A stretch of 5,443 nucleotides of DNA. It comes from Rudaea sp. (GTDB taxonomy: Bacteria; Pseudomonadota; Gammaproteobacteria; Xanthomonadales; Rhodanobacteraceae). Each line of letters opens with the position of its first letter. Positions within the stretch are counted from its first letter, which is position 1. The notes under the pieces were generated by a model, which did no database searches, was not told the DNA's origin, and saw only the letters and a list, made by a program, of their open reading frames with translations. The DNA is taken from positions 1 through 5,443 of the forward strand of contig JAICYA010000161.1 of assembly GCA_025934455.1 (NCBI GenBank). The letters run 5' to 3'. Shown in pieces: positions 1 to 5,443 of the stretch. The position numbers and the translations under genes are program-made.

Positions 1-1186
1 ATCCTCGCGCTGGATTCGGCCGACAAGGCGACGCTCGGCGCGGTTGCGGGCCAGTTGAAGCAGGCGTTGCACATCAACGACCTCGAAGTCGGGCTGCTGG
101 TCGCGGTGACGGTCGCGTCTAGCGCGCTGCTGACGCTGCCGTTCGGCATCCTGGTCGACCGCTGCAACCGCCGCAACCTCTAGTGACCGGCATCGCACTG
201 TGGTCGCTGGCTATGGTCTGGTGCGGTGCAGCAACGTCGTACCGGATGTTGTTCGCGGCTCGGCTCGCGCTCGGCGTCGCGATCGGTTTCCTGGTATCCG
301 GCAACATCGCGGCACTCTCGTGGCGCGCGCCGTTCGTGGTGCTGGCGGTGCTTGGCGTCGTGCTCGCGTACTTCATCGTGTGCAAATTTCCGGAACCGCG
401 TCGCGGCGGCCGCGGGATCCCGCGCGGATGAAGATCTGGCCGGCGGTGAAGTACGTGTTGTCGCTGCGGACCTACCGGATGCTGATCATCGCGTCCGCGC
501 TCGGCTATTTCTACTTTACCGGACTACGCACATTCGTGGTGGTGTTCATCCACTCGCACTTCCATCTGGCGCAGACGGTGTCCAGCACGTTCGTGGTGGC
601 AATCGGACTCGGGGCGATCGCGGGCGTGCTGGTGACGGGCCTGCTGGCCGACCGGCTGGTGGCGAAGGGCCGCATCGCCGCGCGCATGCAGGTGGGTGCC
701 TGGGCGTATCTCCTGGCGGTGGTTGCGCTGATTCCCGCGGTGCTGCTGCCCAATCTCGCGACGGCCGCACCATTCATGTTCGTTGCGGCGGGCGGCCTGG
801 GGGCGCGTTTCCACCGGTGGATGCCGCGCGGCTAGACGTGATGCACTCGCGTTTGTGGGGACGCGCCGGAGGCGTGCGCTCGACCATCGTGTATCTGGCG
901 CAGGCGGTTTCTCCGCCGCTGTTCGGATGGCTGTCGGCACTGCTGACAGGCCGCGGCGGATTGATCTTCGGATCAGCCGGCGGCGCATCGGGCGGGGATG
1001 GCGGCGGCAATCTCGACACGACCTTCGCGGGGATGGCGACCATGCTGGCCGCAGCGGCCGCGGTGTTAGCTGATCGGTGCGCGCAGCTATCCGTGCGACG
1101 CCGCGACGGCGGTGGCATCGGAGCAGGCGACCAGGCAAGCAAGTAGCCCGGATCGGGCGCAGCGCAATCAGGGGCTTCCTTACTGA
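1..1186 (+). pseudogene. Decayed MFS transporter (multiple frameshifts, internal deletion, 5' end outside window)
   Basis: Inner-membrane MFS permease remnant, substrate unknown, resembling the Spinster-like subfamily. Homology-like protein is found in successive frames. Frame 1 (1-180) has helices 1-2 and a motif-A loop (GILVDRCNRR), then TAG at 181. Frame 3 (about 180-400) has GIALWSLAMVW, RLALGV and WRAPFVVLAVLGVVLAYF. Frame 2 (about 400-804) has DPARMKIWPAVKYVL, ALGYFYFTGLRTF and a second motif-A-like GLLADRLVAKGR. Frame 1 (about 805-1069) has PPVDAARLDVMHSRLWGRA and helices 11-12. Frame 2 (1070-1186) has the tail SYPCDAATAVASEQ, ending at TGA 1184. These changes amount to three -1 and one +1 shift (modulo 3). 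The 799-803 run of five G is a plausible slip site. RLALGV joins directly to AIGFLVSGN near 276-285, where family members, from memory, carry an extra helix-loop block, so an in-frame deletion is inferred. ku and ligD alongside are intact over 3.4 kb, which argues against poor sequence quality. The MFS assignment is confident; the exact end is uncertain because the tail runs into a repeat. Confidence 0.85.
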
Positions 1187-1250
1187 ATGTTTCCCGGATT
1201 CCGTTTCATTTCATCCGGGCTGCTCGGGGTAGCGAAACCGCCCCGGATAC
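1143..1250. repeat. Palindromic intergenic repeat cluster (REP-like, CCGGAT core), possible bidirectional terminator
   Basis: The left arm AGCCCGGAT (1145-1153) is perfectly complementary to ATCCGGGCT (1213-1221). Inside lie GCGCAATCAGGGG (left) and CCCGGATTCCG (1193-1203), which pair imperfectly. The core CCGGAT or its complement occurs at 1148-1153, 1194-1199, 1213-1218 and 1243-1248. The cluster lies between the convergent transporter pseudogene and ku, where a two-way transcription stop would be expected. From memory, GTAGCCCGGAT...ATCCGGGCTAC units are common between genes in Xanthomonadales. The family assignment is recalled, not searched. There is no T-run, so a classical intrinsic terminator is not shown. 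Confidence 0.6.
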
Positions 1251-1255
1251 CAGGT

Positions 1256-2164
1256 TCACGAACGCTTCGCCGCCTTCTTGCGCGTGCTGGACTTGCGTCG
1301 CGCGGTGGTGCGATGGCCGGCTTTCTTTGCAGCGGAGCCGGACTTCTTCGCGGGCGTACGCTTGTTGTCTTTGATGCTTTTCTGCAGCAGCGACATGAAA
1401 TCCACCACGTTGGTGGACGCGTTCTTCGGCATCGCGGCTTCTTCCGCCGCGGGGGCGCGCACTCCGCCCTTCGCCTTGATACGCGCCTCGATCACCTTCG
1501 TCAGTCGCTCGCGGAAATCGTCGTGGTATTCGTCTGGGTTCCACTTGCCGACCATCGACTTCACCAGCGTCTCGGCCATGTCCAGTTCCTTCTGGCTGAC
1601 GCGATAGACGGAAATTTTCTTGTCGGGAAGCGCGTATTCGTCGCCCGCCACGACTTCCTGCGGATAACGCAGCAACAGCAGCAGCAGCGCATCGTCGCGC
1701 GGCAACACCAGCGCAAGGTATTCGCGGGTGCGGATCACCACCCGCGCGAGGCCGGCGGTCTTCAGTCGCTTCAATGTTTCGCGCAGCAGCACGTAGCCCT
1801 TTTCCGCCTTCTTCGCCGGCACGAGGTAGTAGGGCCTCTCGAAATATTCGGGACCGATGTCGCCTGCATCGATGAAAGCTTCGATGTCCACCGATTCGGT
1901 GGATTCCGGCGCGGCTTTCTCGAAATCCTCCTTTTCGAGCACCACGTAATTGCCGTTGTCGTACTCGAAGGCCTTCACCACTTCCTTCCAGGGCACTTCG
2001 TCGCCGGTTTCCTCGTTGACGCGTTCATAGCGGATGCGCGCGTTGTTGCGCGAATCCAGCATGCGGAAGTGCAGGTCGACATGCCGCTCGCCGGGCATCA
2101 GCTGCACCGGGATGTTCAGCAGACAGAAGGTGATGGTGCCGCTCCAGATGGGTCTTGCGGCCAT
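1256..2164 (-). CDS. ku: Non-homologous end-joining DNA end-binding protein Ku
   Basis: 302-residue bacterial Ku. It forms a homodimeric ring that threads onto broken double-stranded DNA ends in the nucleoid and recruits LigD for joining. Recognisable blocks are the N-terminal strand RPIWSGTITFCLLNIPVQL (residues 4-22), ARIRYERVNEETGDEVPWKE (42-61), IGPEYFERPYYLVP (103-116), RVVIRTREYLALVLP (141-155), and the conserved C-terminal core LDMAETLVKSM (194-204) with WNPDEYHDDFRERLTKVIE (208-226). The last 35 residues form a Lys/Arg-rich tail, which in the family adds DNA binding and bridging. Length is typical. The start at 2164 is chosen because the protein begins at the conserved Ku N-terminus and AGGAGA lies 6 nt upstream; the same frame stays open to 2776 but only antisense to ligD. 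ku follows ligD on the same strand after 146 bp, so the two are probably co-transcribed. A run of six Leu (160-165) is encoded by near-identical codons. Confidence 0.97.
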   Translation of the reverse strand: MAARPIWSGTITFCLLNIPVQLMPGERHVDLHFRMLDSRNNARIRYERVNEETGDEVPWKEVVKAFEYDNGNYVVLEKEDFEKAAPESTESVDIEAFIDAGDIGPEYFERPYYLVPAKKAEKGYVLLRETLKRLKTAGLARVVIRTREYLALVLPRDDALLLLLLRYPQEVVAGDEYALPDKKISVYRVSQKELDMAETLVKSMVGKWNPDEYHDDFRERLTKVIEARIKAKGGVRAPAAEEAAMPKNASTNVVDFMSLLQKSIKDNKRTPAKKSGSAAKKAGHRTTARRKSSTRKKAAKRS

Positions 2165-2170
2165 GATCGT

Positions 2171-2176
2171 TCTCCT
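2171..2176 (-). promoter_or_regulatory. Ribosome binding site of ku
   Basis: Read on the minus strand, AGGAGA stands 6 nt before the ATG at 2164. This fixes the ku start, because the open frame extends about 600 bp further upstream. It also means ku is translated independently and not by coupling to the ligD stop 146 bp away. Confidence 0.85.
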
Positions 2177-2201
2177 AGTGTCGCGCAGGTCACTTCCAAT
2201 T

Positions 2202-2290
2202 TCATCCTTCCCGCGAAGGCGGGAATCCATTCTGCTCTTGCCTTCCGCAGCCAAACCTGAAATTGACCCCGGCCTTCGCCGGGATGGCGG
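2202..2290. repeat. Head-to-head REP-like hairpin pair in the ligD-ku spacer
   Basis: Two related hairpins face each other. The first is a perfect 7-bp stem, TTCCCGC (2208-2214) / GCGGGAA (2219-2225), with loop GAAG. The second is a 6-bp stem, CCCGGC (2268-2273) / GCCGGG (2278-2283), with loop CTTC. The second unit's reverse complement, CATCCCGGCGAAGGCCGGGG, closely matches the first, CATCCTTCCCGCGAAGGCGGGA, so they are inverted copies about 40 bp apart. Translated, they give the peptides SSFPRRRESI and DPGLRRDG, which I recognise as a hallmark of spurious ORFs over dispersed proteobacterial REP elements. Lying within a probable operon, the pair could stabilise the upstream mRNA or weaken transcription into ku. 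That role is inference. Confidence 0.8.
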
Positions 2291-2310
2291 CAACAGGATG
2301 CCGTTGTCCG

Positions 2311-4857
2311 TTACCGCTGCGGCAACGCCTGACGAATTTCGTTGAAGCCCCGCCATGGATCCTGTTTCAGCGTCTTCAATCGCCGTGCCAGGTTCGCGAA
2401 GGTGTATTGGGCGGCCGATTTCAGCCGCGACAATTCTTCCCACCGCAGCGGAGTGGCGACGCCGGCGCCCGGACGCGCACGCACGCAGTACGACGCCACC
2501 GCGGTGGAACCGCGCGCGTTGCGCAGATAATCCACGAAGATGCGGCCCTTGCGGCGATTCTTCGTCGCCACCGACACGAAGTCCTTCGGCGATTCCTGCT
2601 CGAGCGTGCGCGCCAGTGCGTGCGCGAAAGCCTTGGCCGTCTCCCAATCCGGCCTCGGATTCAGTGGCACCACGACGTGCACGCCCTTGCCTCCGGTGGT
2701 GCGCAGGAAGCTTTCGAGCCCAACCGCCTGGAGCCGTTCGCGTACAACGTGCGCGGCGTCGCGCACACGCGGCCACGCCACGCCCGTATCAGGGTCAAGA
2801 TCGAACACCAGCTGGTCGGGATGTTCCAGGTCGACGATGGTCGAACCCCACGGATGGATCTCGATGACATTCATCTGCACCAGACCCATCACGCCTTCGA
2901 TGTCGTTGACGTACATGTACTGCTGCTGTTTGCCGTCGGTCTTGCGCGCGTCGCCGACGCCGATGGTTTCCGGCATGCTGGTCATGGGATGTTTCTGGAA
3001 GAAGCATTCCTTGCCGGCGCCATCGGGGCAGCGAACCAGCGACAGCGGTCGCCCCACCACACCGGGTAGCAGGTGTTCCGCGATGCTTGCGTAGAATTCG
3101 GCGAGCGCTTGCTTGGTGACGCGCGGCTTGTCGATCAACACGCGATCGGGGTGCGTTAGCTTGATTTCAGGTTCGCTTTTCGCGCGCTTGCGCGCTGCGA
3201 TCTTGGGGGTGGCTTTGGCTGGCACGGAAGTGGTCTCCAGGGCGCGATCGTTGTCGCGAAGATCCGCGGGTGACTTGTCGGATCGCACGCCCTTGAAGCT
3301 GGCCTGGCGGAGGAAATCATCGCCGGTACGCCCGCGAAATTCGATTTCCACCACGGTGTCGGGCTGCACCCACAGCGGCCGCGCGCCGCGCAGTTGCTTC
3401 ATGTTGGGCGCGTCGATCAATTTCGGCTTGTGCTTCGCCGGCTTGAGTTGATCGTGCAGGCGCTCCAGCATCGCTCTGTCCATGCCGGTGCCGACACGGC
3501 CGACGTACCGCCATTGCTTGCCGCGCGGTTCGGCCAGAAGCAATGCGCCCAGCGCGCCGCGCGAACCCCTTCCGGGCGTGTAGCCGACGATCACGAATTC
3601 ATCCGAGTCGATGCATTTCAGCTTGCGCCACGCAGCGCCGCGTCCGCCGCGATACGGCGAGTTGACCGCTTTGCTCATCACGCCCTCGAGTCCCGCTTCG
3701 CAGGCGCGCTGGTAGGCGAGCGCGCCGTTGCCGCGAAGAAAGCCCGAGACCACCAGCGGGCTCGTCGACGGATGGGCTGGGGCGTATTCCAGCAGGCGCG
3801 ACAGGGCGGCCTTGCGTTCCAGCAACGGCGCGTCGCGCAGGTCATCGCCGTTCAGCACAAGCAGGTCGAACACGGCGTAGCGCATCGCCTGCGACTGCGC
3901 GCAGTTGAACTCCTTCTGCAGCAGGTCGAAGCGGCTGCGGCCCTGCTCGTCGAATACCACCAGCTCGCCATCGAGCACGCAGTTGCGGCAATCCTGCGCA
4001 AGAATCGCCTCCGCGATCGCGGGTAGTTTTTCGGTCCAGTCGAGCCGGTTGCGCGACAGCAAGTGCAATTCGGGTCCGCGCCGCCACGCCAGCATCCGGT
4101 AGCCGTCGTATTTCACTTCGTGCAGCCAGTTCTCGCCTTGCGGCACGTGCTGGTGCAGGCGCGCGAGTTCGAATTCGAATGCATCAGGTGCCGGCAGCGA
4201 CGGCGCGGCTTTCGCGGCGCGCGAACGGCGTGTCGCGCGCGCAGCAGGCTCGATGGCGTGTTCCGCTTTCCACTGGGACAGCGTCGTGTCGTCGGCCACG
4301 TCATCGGCCACCACGAATTCGTCGTCGCCCTTGATCAGCAGCCACTGCGGCTTGCCAGCTTGCATGCGCGTGCGCACCAGCGACCAATGGCCGCGCAGGC
4401 GCGAGCCGTGCAATTCGAAACGCAAATGACCCTTGTCGATCTGCTGCGCGGCGGAACCTTCGGTGCTCCAGGTGCCTTCGTCCCAGATCGCCACGGTGCC
4501 GGCACCGTAGTGGCCTTCCGGAATCGTGCCCTCGAACGAACCGTAACTCAACGGATGGTCTTCCACTTCCACCGCGAGATGCTTGATCGACGGGTCACGC
4601 GACGGCCCCTTTGGCACCGCCCAACTGTGCAACACGCCACCCACCTGCAAGCGCAGGTCGAAGTGACGGCGGCGGGCGTGGTGCAGGTGGATGACAAACC
4701 GACGGCCGACCGGGGCGCCCGAATGGCGCGCGCGCGGCGTGACGGCCAGCTCCGGCGTGCGTTCGAAGTGCCGCTTGCGCCGGTAGGCCGCAAGCCCTTC
4801 CGGTGAACGTTTCGGCGTATGGCGTCCTGCCATGCCGGCATCGTAGCAACCCGGCAT
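2311..4857 (-). CDS. ligD: Multifunctional NHEJ DNA ligase LigD (phosphoesterase-ligase-polymerase)
   Basis: 848-residue ATP-dependent ligase of the bacterial NHEJ pathway; it heals, fills and seals ends presented by Ku. The N-terminal 3'-phosphoesterase domain (about 50-195) has RRFVIHLHHARRRHFDLRL, HSWAVPKGPS, VEDHPLSYGSFEG and IPEGHYGAG; likely metal and catalytic residues are His59, His65, Asp67, His101 and Tyr105. The ligase domain (about 225-540) has nucleotidyltransferase motif I EVKYDG with adenylated Lys249, then SRNRLDWTEKLP, VLDGELVVFD, EGVMSK and AWRKLK, followed by an OB-fold. The C-terminal primase-type polymerase domain (about 565-848) has LTHPDRVL, FDLDPD (metal ligands Asp686 and Asp688), TTGGKGVHVVVPL (His727) and FVDYLRN (Asp776). 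Domain order and size match Pseudomonas LigD (about 840 residues), not the polymerase-first mycobacterial form. The start is uncertain: ATG 4857 or ATG 4833 (840 residues), neither with a clear Shine-Dalgarno. The eight extra residues carry no family signal, so 4833 is a real alternative. No frameshift is seen. ku follows 146 bp downstream. Confidence 0.97.
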   Translation of the reverse strand: MPGCYDAGMAGRHTPKRSPEGLAAYRRKRHFERTPELAVTPRARHSGAPVGRRFVIHLHHARRRHFDLRLQVGGVLHSWAVPKGPSRDPSIKHLAVEVEDHPLSYGSFEGTIPEGHYGAGTVAIWDEGTWSTEGSAAQQIDKGHLRFELHGSRLRGHWSLVRTRMQAGKPQWLLIKGDDEFVVADDVADDTTLSQWKAEHAIEPAARATRRSRAAKAAPSLPAPDAFEFELARLHQHVPQGENWLHEVKYDGYRMLAWRRGPELHLLSRNRLDWTEKLPAIAEAILAQDCRNCVLDGELVVFDEQGRSRFDLLQKEFNCAQSQAMRYAVFDLLVLNGDDLRDAPLLERKAALSRLLEYAPAHPSTSPLVVSGFLRGNGALAYQRACEAGLEGVMSKAVNSPYRGGRGAAWRKLKCIDSDEFVIVGYTPGRGSRGALGALLLAEPRGKQWRYVGRVGTGMDRAMLERLHDQLKPAKHKPKLIDAPNMKQLRGARPLWVQPDTVVEIEFRGRTGDDFLRQASFKGVRSDKSPADLRDNDRALETTSVPAKATPKIAARKRAKSEPEIKLTHPDRVLIDKPRVTKQALAEFYASIAEHLLPGVVGRPLSLVRCPDGAGKECFFQKHPMTSMPETIGVGDARKTDGKQQQYMYVNDIEGVMGLVQMNVIEIHPWGSTIVDLEHPDQLVFDLDPDTGVAWPRVRDAAHVVRERLQAVGLESFLRTTGGKGVHVVVPLNPRPDWETAKAFAHALARTLEQESPKDFVSVATKNRRKGRIFVDYLRNARGSTAVASYCVRARPGAGVATPLRWEELSRLKSAAQYTFANLARRLKTLKQDPWRGFNEIRQALPQR

Positions 4858-4908
4858 GCATGCGAGGTGAACGTTGCCGCATCGGAATTTGACGGCACCT
4901 GAATGCGC

Positions 4909-4927
4909 GGCTGCCTATGCTGCAGCC
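4909..4927. promoter_or_regulatory. Perfect inverted repeat in the divergent ligD / small-gene intergenic region
   Basis: GGCTGC (4909-4914) and GCAGCC (4922-4927) flank a 7-nt loop containing TATGCT (4916-4921), which resembles a -10 box for the rightward gene and ends 37 nt before its start codon. A TTGACG at 4889-4894 would be the natural -35, but its 21-nt spacing is too long for a normal sigma-70 promoter. The repeat could be an operator or the 5' part of a leader hairpin. In so GC-rich a region it could also arise by chance. A 10-bp palindrome, GCATGCATGC, lies at 4854-4863 over the first possible ligD start codon. Confidence 0.25.
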
Positions 4928-4945
4928 GCTCGACGGGAGCGAGGA

Positions 4946-4951
4946 AAGGAG
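4946..4951 (+). promoter_or_regulatory. Ribosome binding site of the small hypothetical gene
   Basis: AAGGAG lies 7 nt before ATG 4959, a near-ideal Shine-Dalgarno. It decides the start in favour of 4959 over an upstream in-frame TTG/CTG-type start near 4917, and it is the main evidence that the short reading frame is a real gene. Confidence 0.85.
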
Positions 4952-4958
4952 CATTGCC

Positions 4959-5219
4959 ATGGATCGCACCAATCTCCTGGATATGATCGAGGTAATGGAC
5001 GAGGAACTTCGCTACAACGCCGCTGCTGCGCTGGTAGCGAGGCGAACGGCGCAGCGCGAAGTTTTCACCCGCAAGGCACGCCAGAGCGCGGCGGCGATCC
5101 GGGTGATTCGACAGGAACTGGCGAACAAGCACGGTGGCCGTTCCCGGCGGCGCATCGACGCCTGCATCGAGCGGATTCTCGAAACGCAGATCGAACTCAC
5201 GCGCACCGCCATGGAATGA
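4959..5219 (+). CDS. Small helical hypothetical protein (86 aa)
   Basis: I do not recognise this protein. It is 86 residues, highly charged and likely almost wholly alpha-helical: an acidic N-terminus (LLDMIEVMDEELRYN, residues 6-20), an Ala/Arg-rich middle helix (21-56) with many basic residues, a short turn at KHGGRSRRR (57-65), and a final amphipathic helix (IDACIERILETQIELTRTAME). It has one Cys (69), no signal peptide and no membrane segment, so it should be cytoplasmic. The pattern suits a small helical-hairpin or coiled-coil protein that might dimerise or bind nucleic acid, but no motif proves this. Reality is supported by an ideal AAGGAG 7 nt before ATG 4959 and by its fit between two genes without overlap. 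It is divergent from ligD and co-oriented with topoisomerase IB, which starts 67 bp downstream. A role linked to either neighbour would be inference from position only. Confidence 0.75.
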   Translation: MDRTNLLDMIEVMDEELRYNAAAALVARRTAQREVFTRKARQSAAAIRVIRQELANKHGGRSRRRIDACIERILETQIELTRTAME

Positions 5220-5222
5220 CGG

Positions 5223-5246
5223 GGTCCGTATTCGCCGATCCGGACC
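5223..5246. other. Short hairpin between the small gene and topoisomerase IB
   Basis: GGTCCG (5223-5228) pairs perfectly with CGGACC (5241-5246) around a 12-nt loop, starting 3 nt after the stop codon of the small gene. No T-run follows, so this is at most a weak or Rho-assisted terminator, or an mRNA 3'-end stabiliser. A chance 6-bp match in GC-rich DNA is possible. Confidence 0.3.
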
Positions 5247-5276
5247 GCCCGTGAGTAGGAATGGTTTCTCTGCGCC

Positions 5277-5281
5277 AAGGA
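5277..5281 (+). promoter_or_regulatory. Ribosome binding site of topoisomerase IB
   Basis: AAGGA stands 5 nt before GTG 5287 and favours that codon over another in-frame GTG at 5251, which has no purine-rich sequence upstream. Confidence 0.55.
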
Positions 5282-5286
5282 CTTCC

Positions 5287-5443
5287 GTGAATCGAGCCGC
5301 CCCAGCAACTGGCCGATCGGCATCGCGCAAGTTGCGCCGCGTGAGCGACGGCGAACCCGGCATCACGCGCCGCCGCGCCGGCCGCGGCTTCGCATACGTT
5401 GATGCGAAGGGCGTGCCTGTTAGCGATGAAGCAAACCTGGCCC
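5287..5443 (+). CDS. DNA topoisomerase IB, N-terminal fragment (3' end outside window)
   Basis: The first 52 codons of a bacterial type IB topoisomerase, which relaxes supercoiled DNA through a transient 3'-phosphotyrosyl nick. The identifying block is LRRVSDGEPGITRRRAGRGF followed by AYVDAKGVPVSDEANLA (from about residue 16). It matches the family's opening signature of the type L-R-Y-V-x-D-x-x-P-G-I-x-R-R-R-x-G-x-G-F-x-Y, then a short D-x-x-G turn and the start of the helix that precedes the IPPAW region, which is outside the window. The catalytic tyrosine and basic residues cannot be checked here. The preceding 15 residues are a low-complexity Ala/Ser/Arg leader. The start is GTG 5287, with AAGGA 5 nt upstream; GTG 5251 is the alternative. 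It is co-oriented with the small helical gene and may share its transcript. Confidence 0.85.
   Translation, partial: MNRAAPATGRSASRKLRRVSDGEPGITRRRAGRGFAYVDAKGVPVSDEANLA

Noticed and set aside
1..1186. Sequencing or assembly error as the explanation for the broken transporter
   Set aside because: The adjacent 3.4 kb of ku and ligD has no frame error at similar GC content, and the apparent internal deletion is not a homopolymer artefact. It cannot be fully excluded without reads.
1187..2260. Long plus-strand open frame (357 codons) opposite ku
   Set aside because: It is the antisense of ku. Its protein is His/Arg/Phe-rich with no recognisable domain, and its end runs through the REP pair (LPAKAGIHS-type peptide), a known spurious pattern.
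2165..2776. Upstream extension of the ku reading frame to 506 residues
   Set aside because: The extra part is antisense-frame shadow of ligD and the REP pair. The Ku family N-terminus and a strong ribosome binding site place the start at 2164.
2263..4806. Several plus-strand open frames of 100-270 codons over ligD
   Set aside because: They are high-GC shadow frames of ligD, without ribosome binding sites or recognisable domains, while the minus-strand frame carries all LigD motifs.
4893..4906. Sigma-54 (-24/-12) promoter around CGGCACCTGAATGC
   Set aside because: The GG-to-GC distance is 9 nt, not the required 10, and the TT before GC is missing.
4889..4921. Sigma-70 promoter TTGACG ... TATGCT for the small gene
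   Set aside because: The 21-nt spacing is too long; kept only as a remark.
4548..5366. Minus-strand open frame of 272 codons spanning the ligD 5' end, small gene and topoisomerase start
   Set aside because: It overlaps three better-supported genes and has no family signal.
1..5443. CRISPR array, tRNA, rRNA, insertion sequence, prophage or toxin-antitoxin module
   Set aside because: No regularly spaced repeats, cloverleaf or rRNA sequence, transposase motifs or recognisable phage or toxin genes were seen on either strand.

Overview
The window is GC-rich, gene-dense bacterial DNA, most likely from a gammaproteobacterium of the Xanthomonadales (Rhodanobacter/Dyella/Xanthomonas type). That placement is an inference. 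It rests on base composition, on a LigD with the phosphoesterase-ligase-polymerase order seen in pseudomonads and relatives, and on two kinds of short intergenic palindromic repeat that I recall as common in those genomes. No rRNA, tRNA, CRISPR or insertion sequence is visible.

Layout, left to right. (1) Positions 1-1186, + strand: a decayed major facilitator superfamily (MFS) transporter gene. It can only be read by changing frame four times, and it also appears to lack an internal block. (2) About 1143-1250: a palindromic repeat cluster between this pseudogene and the convergent ku gene. (3) 1256-2164, - strand: ku, the DNA-end-binding protein of bacterial non-homologous end joining (NHEJ). 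(4) 2202-2290: two head-to-head REP-like hairpins in the 146-bp gap between ligD and ku. (5) 2311-4857, - strand: ligD, the three-domain NHEJ polymerase/ligase, with all expected catalytic motifs. (6) 4858-4958: a short divergent intergenic region with an inverted repeat. (7) 4959-5219, + strand: an unrecognised 86-residue helical protein with an excellent ribosome binding site. (8) 5287 to the right edge, + strand: the start of a eukaryote-like DNA topoisomerase IB.

How it fits together: ligD and ku are co-oriented, with ligD first, and probably form one transcription unit supplying the complete two-component NHEJ machine. Ku binds and bridges broken ends and recruits LigD, which trims, fills and seals them. 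Divergently, the small protein gene and the topoisomerase IB gene are co-oriented 67 bp apart. The right two thirds is therefore a DNA-maintenance cluster, while the left fifth is a dead transporter. Nothing here is clearly a new system. The points most worth a second look are the unrecognised small gene between NHEJ and topoisomerase IB, the REP pair inside the ligD-ku unit, and the pattern of decay in the transporter.
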